The position numbers were made by a program, and so were the translations under genes. Shown here piece after piece: positions 52,092 to 60,910 of a stretch of DNA of 64,000 nt. The notes below the pieces were generated by a model. That model had not been told where the DNA came from, did not search any database, and worked only from the letters and a program-made list of their open reading frames with translations. The stretch is from Pedobacter riviphilus (GTDB lineage Bacteria > Bacteroidota > Bacteroidia > Sphingobacteriales > Sphingobacteriaceae), in the NCBI RefSeq assembly GCF_014692875.1, contig NZ_CP061171.1, positions 2,170,001-2,234,000 of the forward strand, written 5' to 3'. The number at the start of each line of letters is the position of its first letter. Position 1 is the stretch's first letter.

Positions 52092-53663
52092 ATGAGAAAG
52101 AATAAAAACATTATTATATATATCATCCTGGCAGGATTGAGTTTATCAACACTCTCTTGCACAAAAGATTTTAATGAAGTTAATACCGATCCGCTTGGAA
52201 AAACAGAAGTAAATGCAGATCAGCTGTTGGCGCCAACATTAGTAAACCTAATGTCGACCAATATGTTGCGTAACCGTAACTTTAATAACGAGTTAATGCA
52301 GGTTACTGTTGATTTAGGCGATGCCGAAGGAAAAACGTTTAGATATGATATTAGACGAAGCGCTGCTGATAACACATGGAACAATTGGTATTTAAATTTA
52401 ACCAATATTGTTGATATTCAGAATATTGCGAGTAAACCAGAAAAATTAAATAAATCATATCAAGGTATTTCTCTTATCATACAATCTTGGATATATTCTT
52501 TACTTACAGATACTTATGGCGATGTACCTTTTACAGAAGCTAATAAAGGAAAAGAAGGTAATTACCAACCGGTTTTTGATAAGCAAAAAGATATTTATTT
52601 AGGAATGTTTGAGAAACTTGAACAAGCTAATAATTTATTGAAAGATGGAACACCAATTGTTGTTACCAGCGATCCTGTTTTTTATGGAGATGTAAGTAAA
52701 TGGCGTAGATTAGGTAATTCACTGTATTTAAGATTATTGCTTCGCGTATCGGGCAAAGCCGAAGTTTCACCAACTGTTATTGCTAAAATAAAGGATATCG
52801 TTGATGTTAATTCTGCTAATTATCCAATCATGGTCAATAATCAGCATACAGCTAAATTACAATGGACAGGTTCTAATGTAAGCAATGCATTACTTACATC
52901 ACCCTTTATGGCAAATGTACGCGTTAATGATTTTTACGTGCCTGCACTTGGTGAGTTTTTCATAAATAATCTGGTAGTATGGAATGACCCCCGCATTCTT
53001 CAATCTTACGGTACAAGTGGTATTAATCGTTTCCGTATTAGGCCAGGTACTAATGGATATGCAGGTGTGCCAAGTGGTTATGTACCAGGTAACGAGCCTG
53101 CAAAACAATCTAGTTTTTATTCGGCAAGTGATAATGCAGTTTTATCTCTTCAAACCGATCCTTATACAGGGATAATTATGAATGCTGCCGAAGTAGATTT
53201 TATTTTAGCAGAAGCAGCCGCCAAAGGATGGATAAGTGGAAGTGCCCAAACTTATTATTACAAAGGAATTGCAGATGCGATAAATTATTGGTTACCTACG
53301 GTAATGACTGGCGGTGCAACCGATCCAGCAGTAACTGCTTATGTTAATGCAGCTGACATTGAATGGAATAATGCATTACCATTAAACAGCGCATCGCCTA
53401 ACACAATGAGTAAAATGTTGTTAATCCATCAACAAAAATATTATGCATTGTTTTTGGTCGATTTTCAGCAATGGTTCGAATACCGTCGTAGTGCATACCC
53501 AATTTTGCCAAAAGGTTTAGGTTTGCTTAACAATGGGATAATGCCTGCCCGGTTATTTTATCCAGTGGTTACTCAATCAGCAAATCCTACCAATTATAAA
53601 AATGCGGTAGCGTCGCAAGGTGCCGATGCAATCAGTACACAAGTTTGGTGGCAAAAACCTTAA
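52092..53663 (+). CDS. SusD/RagB-type lipoprotein
   Basis: 523 residues. Lipobox TLSC with C23, then CTKDFNEVNTDP, the opening of the SusD-like type 2 family (PF12771). The helical TPR-rich core (SWIYSLLTDTYGDVPFTEA, LILAEAAAKGW, KYYALFLVDFQQWFEYRRS) is complete. It forms the lid on the SusC barrel and captures substrate at the cell surface. Starts 11 bases after the SusC gene, so they are co-transcribed. The SusD type 2 group is linked to peptides, glycans or other nutrients, so it does not fix the substrate. Confidence 0.92.
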   Translation: MRKNKNIIIYIILAGLSLSTLSCTKDFNEVNTDPLGKTEVNADQLLAPTLVNLMSTNMLRNRNFNNELMQVTVDLGDAEGKTFRYDIRRSAADNTWNNWYLNLTNIVDIQNIASKPEKLNKSYQGISLIIQSWIYSLLTDTYGDVPFTEANKGKEGNYQPVFDKQKDIYLGMFEKLEQANNLLKDGTPIVVTSDPVFYGDVSKWRRLGNSLYLRLLLRVSGKAEVSPTVIAKIKDIVDVNSANYPIMVNNQHTAKLQWTGSNVSNALLTSPFMANVRVNDFYVPALGEFFINNLVVWNDPRILQSYGTSGINRFRIRPGTNGYAGVPSGYVPGNEPAKQSSFYSASDNAVLSLQTDPYTGIIMNAAEVDFILAEAAAKGWISGSAQTYYYKGIADAINYWLPTVMTGGATDPAVTAYVNAADIEWNNALPLNSASPNTMSKMLLIHQQKYYALFLVDFQQWFEYRRSAYPILPKGLGLLNNGIMPARLFYPVVTQSANPTNYKNAVASQGADAISTQVWWQKP

Positions 53664-53680
53664 TTTTAAGCTAAATTAAT

Positions 53681-55270
53681 ATGAAAAATACATTAAAATA
53701 TATAAATGCTTTCGCTGTTATTGCATGTATATTAATCATAGGATGTGATAAACAAAAAGATGAATTTGTATTAGGTACAATAAGTCCTTTTATCTCTAAT
53801 TTTGATTTAAAGAAATCTTATAAAGAAACCGATTTGGTACTTAATACAACTGTTATGAAAGGTGCCTCCTCTATAAAAGGAGTAGTAATATCTGATTTTG
53901 TGGCGGGGAATACACCAAAAAATTTATTAGTTGTTCAAAACTCAAGAATTGTTGGTAATGGTATTGACTCGGTACGAGGGATAGCCATAAATATTGGTGC
54001 AGATGCAGCTAAATACACAGTAGGCGATTCGGTGCACATTAAAGTAGAAGGTGGGATTTTAAAGCGTGTAGATGGTGTGCTTCAAATTGAAGGTGTAAAT
54101 AGCACCGCAGTTAACAAAATTGCTTCTGGTAAAAACATTAAAGTGCCAGTTGTAAATATTGCTAATTTAATAGCTCAACCTTTAGTGTACGAAAACACAT
54201 TGGTTACCGTAAGTAATACCGTAGTAGAACCCGAGCCGGTACAGGGCGATACTTTTTCTGGCGATAAAACCATTAATGACGGTTTTGGTAAAGCAAGACT
54301 ACATACCGAAGCTACAGCCAATTTTTCTGGTAATCAATTACCTTCTGCTGCAAATTTTACTGGAGTTGCATATTTTAAAACACAAAACAACCAGCCCCAG
54401 CTTTCTTTATGGGTGCGTAATGCGAATGATGTATTTGCCTTGCCATTAGTAAAGCCTTCTCCAATAATTATTTCTGGCTACTTAACCAATCCCGGAGGTA
54501 GTGAAGCTGTAACTAGCGGAACTCAAAAGGGAGCATATGAATATGTACAATTATTGGCAACAAAAGATATCGATTTTTCAGTTACTCCATACTCTTTAGT
54601 TACTACTAATAATGCAGGTTCTGCAAATCCGGCTCCTGCAAATGGATGGGCAACTGGTGGGGTACGTACCTATAAAATTAACATTACATCTGGTACTGCT
54701 AAAAAAGGTGATTTTATTTATGTTGGCGGTTACAGCAAATTGATATGGGGTTTTGGCTCAACAAATATTTCATCAGCAAACTGGGTGGCCGCAGTAGATT
54801 ATGCAAATAATGATGGCGCAAACTTTGGAACTAAAAACACAAATTTATTAGCAAATAGCGGTAATGTAGCAGGTATAGCTCTTTTTGAAGGTACCACAGT
54901 TAATGCAAGTACAGTGCCAGTAGATGTGATTATGTATGGCGGAGGAAATCCAAATTCTGGAAATGTATATGTTGCAGGCCCACCAGAACTTGGTTATAGA
55001 ATTACAAATACAGATTATTACACTACAATAAATCCTTCTTCTCGCTTACAGCAAAACTTCTTTGGTGCTGGCAGCAATACCAATCGCTTAGGTTTTCAAG
55101 TTGAGCAGACCGGCACAAGTGGAGGTGGTTTTATCCAACTTGGTGGTATATATATAACAAGTACAGGAAGATGGGAAAAAGGTAGATTACTCACAAATAT
55201 TGTAATGTCTACAACTGCTACTATTTCTGATTTGCAAACCGGAGCAGGCGTTACTGTTTTAAAGAATTAA
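53681..55270 (+). CDS. DUF5689 surface lipoprotein
   Basis: 529 residues. Lipobox IIGC with C22, then a domain (KGVVISDFVAGNTPKNLLVVQ, VGDSVHIKVEGG) of DUF5689, an OB-like fold frequent in Bacteroidota SusCD loci. A C-terminal region of about 250 residues follows (SPIIISGYLTNPGGSEAV, YEYVQLLATKDIDFS, GDFIYVGGYSKLIWG), resembling carbohydrate/nuclease-associated surface modules. It lies 17 bases after the SusD gene. Probably the surface glycan- or substrate-binding member of the locus, by position and lipid anchor. Confidence 0.72.
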   Translation: MKNTLKYINAFAVIACILIIGCDKQKDEFVLGTISPFISNFDLKKSYKETDLVLNTTVMKGASSIKGVVISDFVAGNTPKNLLVVQNSRIVGNGIDSVRGIAINIGADAAKYTVGDSVHIKVEGGILKRVDGVLQIEGVNSTAVNKIASGKNIKVPVVNIANLIAQPLVYENTLVTVSNTVVEPEPVQGDTFSGDKTINDGFGKARLHTEATANFSGNQLPSAANFTGVAYFKTQNNQPQLSLWVRNANDVFALPLVKPSPIIISGYLTNPGGSEAVTSGTQKGAYEYVQLLATKDIDFSVTPYSLVTTNNAGSANPAPANGWATGGVRTYKINITSGTAKKGDFIYVGGYSKLIWGFGSTNISSANWVAAVDYANNDGANFGTKNTNLLANSGNVAGIALFEGTTVNASTVPVDVIMYGGGNPNSGNVYVAGPPELGYRITNTDYYTTINPSSRLQQNFFGAGSNTNRLGFQVEQTGTSGGGFIQLGGIYITSTGRWEKGRLLTNIVMSTTATISDLQTGAGVTVLKN

Positions 55271-55342
55271 TTAAAAATAAATGAATATAACAAGGATAGT
55301 AGTATGCTATCCTTTGTTAGTTAAAATAGGTGCTCAGCAAAA

Positions 55343-56752
55343 ATGAACAGAAGATCATTTATACAAAAATCAACTTTATTAACCACCACCTTATTTGTTA
55401 GCTTAAAATCCTTTCCTTCATCGCTTTTTTCTGTTGATGGCCTGGTAAGCGGAACGGTAACTAGCAAAGGTAAACCTGTTGCCGGAGTGGTTATTTCTGA
55501 TGGCTACAGCGTGGTACAGACAGATAAAAATGGCAACTATGAAATTAAACTGCATGAGCTTGCCCGTTTTGTTTGGATCAGCACGCCTTCGGGTTACGAG
55601 TTTAAAACCGACAGCAGTATTGCGCGCCATTATTATAAACCAGATACGGCCGGTAAGTTGAATTTCGATCTTAAACCCCTAAAACAAAATGATAACAAAC
55701 ATAATTTTATCATTTGGGCAGATCCTCAGGTGAGGAATAAAAAGGATGTTCAGCAAATGATGGAAACTTCGGTTCCTGATACAAGAGAAGTAGTAAAAGC
55801 AATGGGGAAAACACCTGTTCATGGAATCGGTGTTGGAGATTTAGTTTGGGATAATTTTGATCTTTTTCCTGCATATGATGAGGCTATTGCTAAAATCGGA
55901 ATTCCATTTTTCCAGGCATTAGGAAATCATGATCAGGATTACAGGCTGGGTGGTGATGATACCTCTGACCGTACTTTTCAAGCACATTATGGGCCAACTT
56001 ATTATTCTTTCAATAGGGGAAAGGCCCACTATGTGGTTTTAGACGACGTACGCTATTTAGGTGTAGAAAGAACTTATGATGGATACATTACCTCAACACA
56101 GTTAGAATGGCTGGCCAAAGATTTAGAATTGGTACCTAAAGATGCTTTATTAATTATATGCCTACATATTCCGGTACACAATTCGGTAAAAAACAATGAT
56201 GATTTTTATGCTGTTTTAAAGGATTTCAAAAACGTACATATTATGTCTGGTCACACCCATTTTAATAAAAACGTAATTAAAAATGGTATTTACGAGCATA
56301 ATCATGGTACAGTATGCGGTGGTTGGTGGACAGGACCAATCTGTGGCGACGGCACACCGCGTGGTTATGGTGTTTATGAAGTGAACGGAACAGATTTAAA
56401 ATGGTTCTACAAATCAACTGGCGAAGACCGTAAAAAACAGTTGAGCATTTACGTAGATACCCTAACCAATCAGAAAAGATTGATAGCCAATGTGTGGAAT
56501 TATGATCCTGAATGGAAAGTAGAATATTTTTTGGATGGAAAAGCGATGGGTACTTTGACAACCCAGGATGGATTTGATCCTTTATCAGTTAAATTATATA
56601 AAGGTGATAAATTGCCAAACCCTAGGCCATTTGTTGAACCGATCTCTACAGATCATTTATTTTTGGCACATTTTGAGCCTTCAGTTAAAAAAGTGAAGGT
56701 AATAGCAACTGATCGTTTTGGAGAAAAATTTGAAGCAGAAATAGAAGCCTAA
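55343..56752 (+). CDS. Exported calcineurin-like metallophosphoesterase
   Basis: 469 residues. A short N-terminal hydrophobic segment with an RRSF Tat-like start (residues 3-6), a beta-sandwich domain (VSGTVTSKGKPVAGVVISDG), the metallophosphatase core and a C-terminal beta domain. Metal motifs: ADPQ (D near 127), GVGDLVWD, LGNHDQDY, CLHIPVH and MSGHTHFNKN. All five dimetal motifs are present, so it should be active on phosphomono- or diesters. The three-domain layout with flanking N and C beta domains is known in Bacteroidota. Fourth gene of the SusCD locus, 72 bases after the DUF5689 gene. Confidence 0.88.
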   Translation: MNRRSFIQKSTLLTTTLFVSLKSFPSSLFSVDGLVSGTVTSKGKPVAGVVISDGYSVVQTDKNGNYEIKLHELARFVWISTPSGYEFKTDSSIARHYYKPDTAGKLNFDLKPLKQNDNKHNFIIWADPQVRNKKDVQQMMETSVPDTREVVKAMGKTPVHGIGVGDLVWDNFDLFPAYDEAIAKIGIPFFQALGNHDQDYRLGGDDTSDRTFQAHYGPTYYSFNRGKAHYVVLDDVRYLGVERTYDGYITSTQLEWLAKDLELVPKDALLIICLHIPVHNSVKNNDDFYAVLKDFKNVHIMSGHTHFNKNVIKNGIYEHNHGTVCGGWWTGPICGDGTPRGYGVYEVNGTDLKWFYKSTGEDRKKQLSIYVDTLTNQKRLIANVWNYDPEWKVEYFLDGKAMGTLTTQDGFDPLSVKLYKGDKLPNPRPFVEPISTDHLFLAHFEPSVKKVKVIATDRFGEKFEAEIEA

Positions 56753-56851
56753 TAATGCTTTCAGATGACTCTGGTTATAAATTTAATATAGATTTAATTA
56801 ACCGCGTTAATTGGTAACACTTGATACCATTATCTTGTAGATTAATTAATA

Positions 56852-56875
56852 GCGTTGGATGTTAACGTTCAACGC
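56852..56875. repeat. Near-perfect palindrome before the GDPD gene
   Basis: GCGTTGGATGTTAACGTTCAACGC pairs with its own complement except at two symmetric positions. It lies 25 bases before the start codon at 56900, a good place for an operator or a leader hairpin. Confidence 0.5.
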
Positions 56876-56899
56876 CACCATAAAATCCCTCTTTTGGAT

Positions 56900-57799
56900 A
56901 TGAAACTTAAAAAAACAGCAATTTTGATTCTTTTATCCGCATTTGTAGTAAAATCGAATGCTCAGGACGTTAAATTCCCTGTATTTAGTGCAGAAGCACA
57001 TCGTGGTGGAAGAGGGCTTATGCCCGAAAATACTATTTTGGCTATGTTAAACGCCATGAAAATAGAAGGAATTACCACTTTGGAAATGGATACCCACATT
57101 TCTAAAGATGGTAAAGTCGTGGTAACACACGACGATTATCTGAGTCCGGCATTTATGCTTACCCCAGAAGGGAAAGACATTCCGGTAACAGATGCCAAGA
57201 AATATCCGATTTTCGGCATGAATTACGATGAAATTAAGCAGTTCGATTTGGGTACCAAATATTACGATCTTTTTCCTCAGCAAAAGAAGGAAAAGACGTA
57301 TTTACCTTTACTTGCTGATTTAATTGATGCTGTTCAACGCGATATTAAAACCAATAAACGCAAACAGTTTTTCTACAATATTGAAACTAAATGCAGCGAA
57401 AGTGGTGATGGAATTACCAATCCTAAACCTGAAGAATTTGTCAAACTTTTGATGGACGTCATCATAAAGAAAAAGGTTACTGATTTTGTGGTGATTCAAT
57501 CTTTCGATAAACGTACGATTCAGATCATCCATGAGAAATACCCAAAAATGAAAACTTCCTTTTTGGTTGCCAATAAAAAAACATATGAAGAAAATATTGC
57601 CGATTTAGGCTATAAGCCTTTTATTTTGAGTCCGGTTTGGCAAATGGTGAACGAAGAGTTCGTAAAAAAGGCACATGCTGATGGCGTAAAAATCATTCCT
57701 TGGACCGCCAATACTTTAGCTGATATTCAGAAATTAAAAACCTTAAATGTTGATGGTATTATTTCTGATTACCCTGATATTTTAGTTCAGGCAAAATAG
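56900..57799 (+). CDS. glpQ: Periplasmic glycerophosphodiester phosphodiesterase
   Basis: 299 residues from ATG 56900; the in-frame ATG at 56855 would put a palindrome inside the gene and charged residues before the signal peptide, so I rejected it. Signal peptide cleaved near SNAQ (residue 22). GDPD core: AHRGGRGLMPENTI (HR and E/N), TLEMDTHISKDGKVVVTHD (metal Glu/Asp and His) and the C-terminal IIPWTANTLADIQKL. It hydrolyses glycerophosphodiesters to glycerol 3-phosphate and alcohol. Fits the phosphoesterase theme of the locus. Confidence 0.9.
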   Translation: MKLKKTAILILLSAFVVKSNAQDVKFPVFSAEAHRGGRGLMPENTILAMLNAMKIEGITTLEMDTHISKDGKVVVTHDDYLSPAFMLTPEGKDIPVTDAKKYPIFGMNYDEIKQFDLGTKYYDLFPQQKKEKTYLPLLADLIDAVQRDIKTNKRKQFFYNIETKCSESGDGITNPKPEEFVKLLMDVIIKKKVTDFVVIQSFDKRTIQIIHEKYPKMKTSFLVANKKTYEENIADLGYKPFILSPVWQMVNEEFVKKAHADGVKIIPWTANTLADIQKLKTLNVDGIISDYPDILVQAK

Positions 57800-57827
57800 T
57801 ATTTTCGACTTTGTAAAAAAATAGAAA

Positions 57828-58523
57828 ATGAAGGCACTTTTAAATAAGTTATTCGTAACTGCTGTTGTATTTACCATAAGCTTCGCAACAGCTTCGGCTC
57901 AGGTGGTTAAATGGGACAGCACCTATCGCCCGGGGAAATATGTTGAGCAGGTGGCTAAATTTAAAGCTGATCCAAAATCTAAAAAAGATATTGTTTTTTT
58001 AGGTAACAGCATTACTGCCGGAACAGATTGGGCTAAACTTTTAGATCTTCCACAAGCAAAAAACAGAGGGATCTCTGGCGATATTACTTTTGGCGTTTTA
58101 GAGCGTTTGCAGGACGTAATTGATGGTAAACCTGCAAAAGTGTTCATCCTGATTGGTATAAACGATATTTCCAGGAATATTCCAGATAGCGTGATCTTAA
58201 GGAATTATAAAACAATGATTGCCAGAATCAGAAAAGGGTCGAAGAAAACAAAAATATATTTTAATACACTTTTGCCTGTTAATGCGGCCTTCGAAAAGTT
58301 TAAAAACCATTATGGTAAAGATGAACACATTCTTTGGTTAAACGATGAAATCAGAAAATTTGATGCTAAAAATGTAACGGTTATCGATCTGTATCCAAAT
58401 TTTACCGATCTGGACAAACATTTAAAAGCAGAGCTTACCAAAGATGGTTTACATCTTATTCCTGCCGGATACCAGGTTTGGGCCGACCTTCTTAAAAAGT
58501 CTGGTTATTTAACCGAGAAATAA
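57828..58523 (+). CDS. Exported SGNH/GDSL-family hydrolase
   Basis: 231 residues. Signal peptide (cleavage near ASAQ, residue 25). SGNH blocks: block I VFLGNSITAG (nucleophile Ser), block II Gly in RGISGD, block III Asn in GINDISRNIPD, block V KDGLHLIPAGYQVW (Asp-His). It should be an esterase or lipase acting in the periplasm or at the surface; acyl or acetyl esters are usual substrates. Last gene of the SusCD locus, 28 bases after the GDPD gene. With GDPD and phosphoesterase it could deacylate and dephosphorylate phospholipids. Confidence 0.86.
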   Translation: MKALLNKLFVTAVVFTISFATASAQVVKWDSTYRPGKYVEQVAKFKADPKSKKDIVFLGNSITAGTDWAKLLDLPQAKNRGISGDITFGVLERLQDVIDGKPAKVFILIGINDISRNIPDSVILRNYKTMIARIRKGSKKTKIYFNTLLPVNAAFEKFKNHYGKDEHILWLNDEIRKFDAKNVTVIDLYPNFTDLDKHLKAELTKDGLHLIPAGYQVWADLLKKSGYLTEK

Positions 58524-58573
58524 TATGATTTAGATAGATGTCAAATTTTAAAAAATTGACTTCTCTGAAGTGA

Positions 58574-59182
58574 TTAAATGAAAAGATTCTGGCCAGCAGC
58601 CTTCACCTTTTCCTTATCAATATTTTTTAAGCTAGGTATACTACCTAGCTTTTTTATTTTGCTATATTGAAGAATAAACCTTTCCGTTTCTGCATTCTCA
58701 TCGCCATTAAAAATGATTCCTTTAACAGGAATTTCGTACTGTTTAAGCAGGTTGACTGACAATAATGTGTGGTTAATGCTTCCTAAATAATTTTGTGAAA
58801 CCAGTATTACTTCAACCTCCAGCTTTTTGATCAGATCGATAATCAGTTCTTTTTTGTTTAAGGGTACCATTAAACCGCCAGCCCCTTCAATAATTAAATT
58901 GTTATTTGTTAAAGGCGTATTGATTTTGTTCAGATCAATCTCAATCCCATCTAATCTCGCCGATAAATGCGGCGAAAGGGGCTGCGTTAACCTATAGCTT
59001 TCTGGGTGGATAACCGTTTGTGTGTTGCTAATTAAACTATTTATTGTGATACTATCACTTGTATCTAAATCTCCCGATTGGATCGGTTTCCAGTAATCAG
59101 CCTTTAATTTTTCTGTTAAAATGGCACTGATCAATGTTTTTCCAATACCTGTTCCAATACCCGTAATAAAATATTTAGTCAT
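58574..59182 (-). CDS. bioD: Dethiobiotin synthetase
   Basis: 202 residues. P-loop GTGIGKTLISAIL (residues 9-21) with the extended TGIGTGIGKT motif of BioD, the YWKPIQSG segment and IEGAGGLMVPL. It closes the ureido ring of dethiobiotin with ATP and CO2. The start ATG adjoins the bioF stop with no gap, so translation is coupled. bioA and bioB are not in the window. Confidence 0.94.
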   Translation of the reverse strand: MTKYFITGIGTGIGKTLISAILTEKLKADYWKPIQSGDLDTSDSITINSLISNTQTVIHPESYRLTQPLSPHLSARLDGIEIDLNKINTPLTNNNLIIEGAGGLMVPLNKKELIIDLIKKLEVEVILVSQNYLGSINHTLLSVNLLKQYEIPVKGIIFNGDENAETERFILQYSKIKKLGSIPSLKNIDKEKVKAAGQNLFI

Positions 59183-60304
59183 TTAATGTAATTCTTTAAG
59201 ATGATTAACCAACGAGATAATCTCCTCGTCGGTATTAAAGGCATGAAGGCAGATCCTGAGCCTTTCTTTGCCTAGCGCAACTGTTGGGCTTAATATTGCC
59301 CGTACATCAAAACCTTTGCTTTGCAAGTTAGCAGCGGCAAGTTTGGTTGCTTCATTTGATGAAAACAAAATACCCTGAATGGTGCTTTTGCTATCGAGTG
59401 CGTTAATGCTTTGTTCTTTTAACGTTTTTCTAAACAACGCAATTTTTTGGTGAACCAGCTGATGATCAATTTTATTTAAGTATTGATATGCCGACCTAAC
59501 TGCAACAAGATTATGAATGGGGGCAGCTGTGGTGTAAATGAATGATCTTGCAAAATTAATAAGATAATGCCTTAAGTTTTTGCTTCCTAAAACAATGGCT
59601 CCGTGTACGCCTATGGCTTTTCCGAAAGTTACAATGCGTGCGAATACCCGATCAGTTAGGTTGAGTTGATTGATTAATCCTTGGCCATTTGTGCCAAAAA
59701 TGCCTGTAGCATGGGCTTCATCTACAATCAGGTTGGCCTTGTAGCGCTCGCAGAGATTCGATACCGCTATTAAAGGCGCAATATCTCCATCCATAGAATA
59801 AACACTTTCTACCACTACAAATATGTTTCCTTTTGTCAGTTTTAGTTTGGTTTCAAGATCATTAATATCGTTATGATGAAATTTATAACGTGTAGCATGG
59901 CTTAATCTACAGCCATCTATAATACTCGCGTGAATCAATTCGTCGGCGATAATCGTGTCGCCACGTTGTGGCACGCTAGATAGTAGCCCAACATTGGCAT
60001 CATAACCGGAGTTAAAGATTAATCCGCTTTCAGCCAGATGAAAATCGGCAATAAACTGTTCGGTTTCTTCAGTAAATTTGGTATTTCCGCTTAACAGTCG
60101 CGAACCACCAGCTCCATTCAGGTAATTAGGCAGTGCTGCCAGGGCATCATCGATCATTTTTTTTAATTCGCCAGATCTGGCAAAACCTAAATAATCATTA
60201 GAGCAAAAATCAAAAGGAGGGATGTTCGTTGATAAATTTCTGATCGAAAGCTTATCTTTTCGTTCCTGAAGTCTATCACCAATAAACTGTTCAATTTTGC
60301 TCAT
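59183..60304 (-). CDS. bioF: 8-amino-7-oxononanoate synthase
   Basis: 373 residues. PLP enzyme: catalytic Lys in VTFGKAIGVHGA (about 226), VDEAHATGIFG, NDYLGFARSGELK and GAGGSRLLSGNTKF. It condenses pimeloyl-thioester with alanine, the first step of the biotin ring pathway. bioF is read first, then bioD, both on the minus strand. A TAnnTTTG box ends 4 bases before its ATG, so the mRNA may be leaderless. Confidence 0.95.
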   Translation of the reverse strand: MSKIEQFIGDRLQERKDKLSIRNLSTNIPPFDFCSNDYLGFARSGELKKMIDDALAALPNYLNGAGGSRLLSGNTKFTEETEQFIADFHLAESGLIFNSGYDANVGLLSSVPQRGDTIIADELIHASIIDGCRLSHATRYKFHHNDINDLETKLKLTKGNIFVVVESVYSMDGDIAPLIAVSNLCERYKANLIVDEAHATGIFGTNGQGLINQLNLTDRVFARIVTFGKAIGVHGAIVLGSKNLRHYLINFARSFIYTTAAPIHNLVAVRSAYQYLNKIDHQLVHQKIALFRKTLKEQSINALDSKSTIQGILFSSNEATKLAAANLQSKGFDVRAILSPTVALGKERLRICLHAFNTDEEIISLVNHLKELH

Positions 60305-60308
60305 CGCT

Positions 60309-60316
60309 CAAAAGTA
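60309..60316 (-). promoter_or_regulatory. -7 promoter box abutting the bioF start
   Basis: TACTTTTG on the minus strand, a perfect TAnnTTTG, ends 4 bases before the bioF ATG. The box begins where the upstream gene's terminator T-run ends. Confidence 0.5.
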
Positions 60317-60347
60317 AAAAAAGCGTCTCGAATAATCGGAACGCTTT
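60316..60347 (-). terminator. Terminator of the DUF4890 gene, next to the bioF promoter
   Basis: On the minus strand AAAGCGT-tc-CGA-ttat-TCG-ag-ACGCTTT followed by seven T. It separates the DUF4890 transcript from bioFD. Confidence 0.85.
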
Positions 60348-60378
60348 CAAAAATATAATTAATTAATGTTTGTCCTAT

Positions 60379-60831
60379 TTATCCTTGTGCAGGAGGATTA
60401 GAGACTACAGGTGCTTTGTCTTTTTTACCTCTGCTACCTAATCCTTTTCTCATTTTCTCACCTTTTTCTTTAGCTTCGGCACGAAAGGCATCCATTTTAG
60501 TTTTTTGCTCAGCAGTTAAAATACCATCTATTTTAGCTTTTTGCTCATCAATAGCTGCTTTACGTTCTTTCATTTTGCCTTTCATATCACCCTGATCAGC
60601 AGATCTCCAAGCCTCCATTTTCTTTGCGTTTTCCAATTCAATGGCATAAATTTTGTTTTTTTGATCAGCGGTTAAGCTTAACCGTTTCTCTAATCTTGCA
60701 GTTACCTTTTCTGCTCTTTGTTCTGCAGTCATTTTAGGCATTGCCCGTCTTACCCGCTTTGTAGTGTCTTGAGCAAATGCAGCGGTAAATCCCATTACTG
60801 CAATTGCTATTGTTAAAATTGCCTTTTTCAT
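60379..60831 (-). CDS. DUF4890 periplasmic protein (Spy/CpxP-like)
   Basis: 150 residues. Signal peptide (cleavage near AFAQ, residue 21), then a very charged, helical body with repeated MTAEQRAEKVTARLEKRLSLTADQKNKI and ILTAEQKTKMD segments, and a Lys/Pro-rich tail. The LTxxQ repeats are the mark of Spy/CpxP-type periplasmic chaperones and of DUF4890 in Bacteroidota. Probably an envelope-stress or protein-holding factor. Stand-alone gene with its own terminator. Confidence 0.8.
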   Translation of the reverse strand: MKKAILTIAIAVMGFTAAFAQDTTKRVRRAMPKMTAEQRAEKVTARLEKRLSLTADQKNKIYAIELENAKKMEAWRSADQGDMKGKMKERKAAIDEQKAKIDGILTAEQKTKMDAFRAEAKEKGEKMRKGLGSRGKKDKAPVVSNPPAQG

Positions 60832-60910
60832 GTTATGTTTTTTTATGTGTTTGTTAAATCAATAGATACATAAAAACGCAAACGGTTTAATCGGCCCTTG
60901 TTAAAAATTG

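Noticed and set aside
60875..60888. CGCAAACGGTTTA upstream of the DUF4890 gene as a third LacI operator
   Set aside because: The centre has an extra base that breaks the palindrome CAAACGTTTG. It also resembles the AAACGG half-site of the AraC operator but is single.
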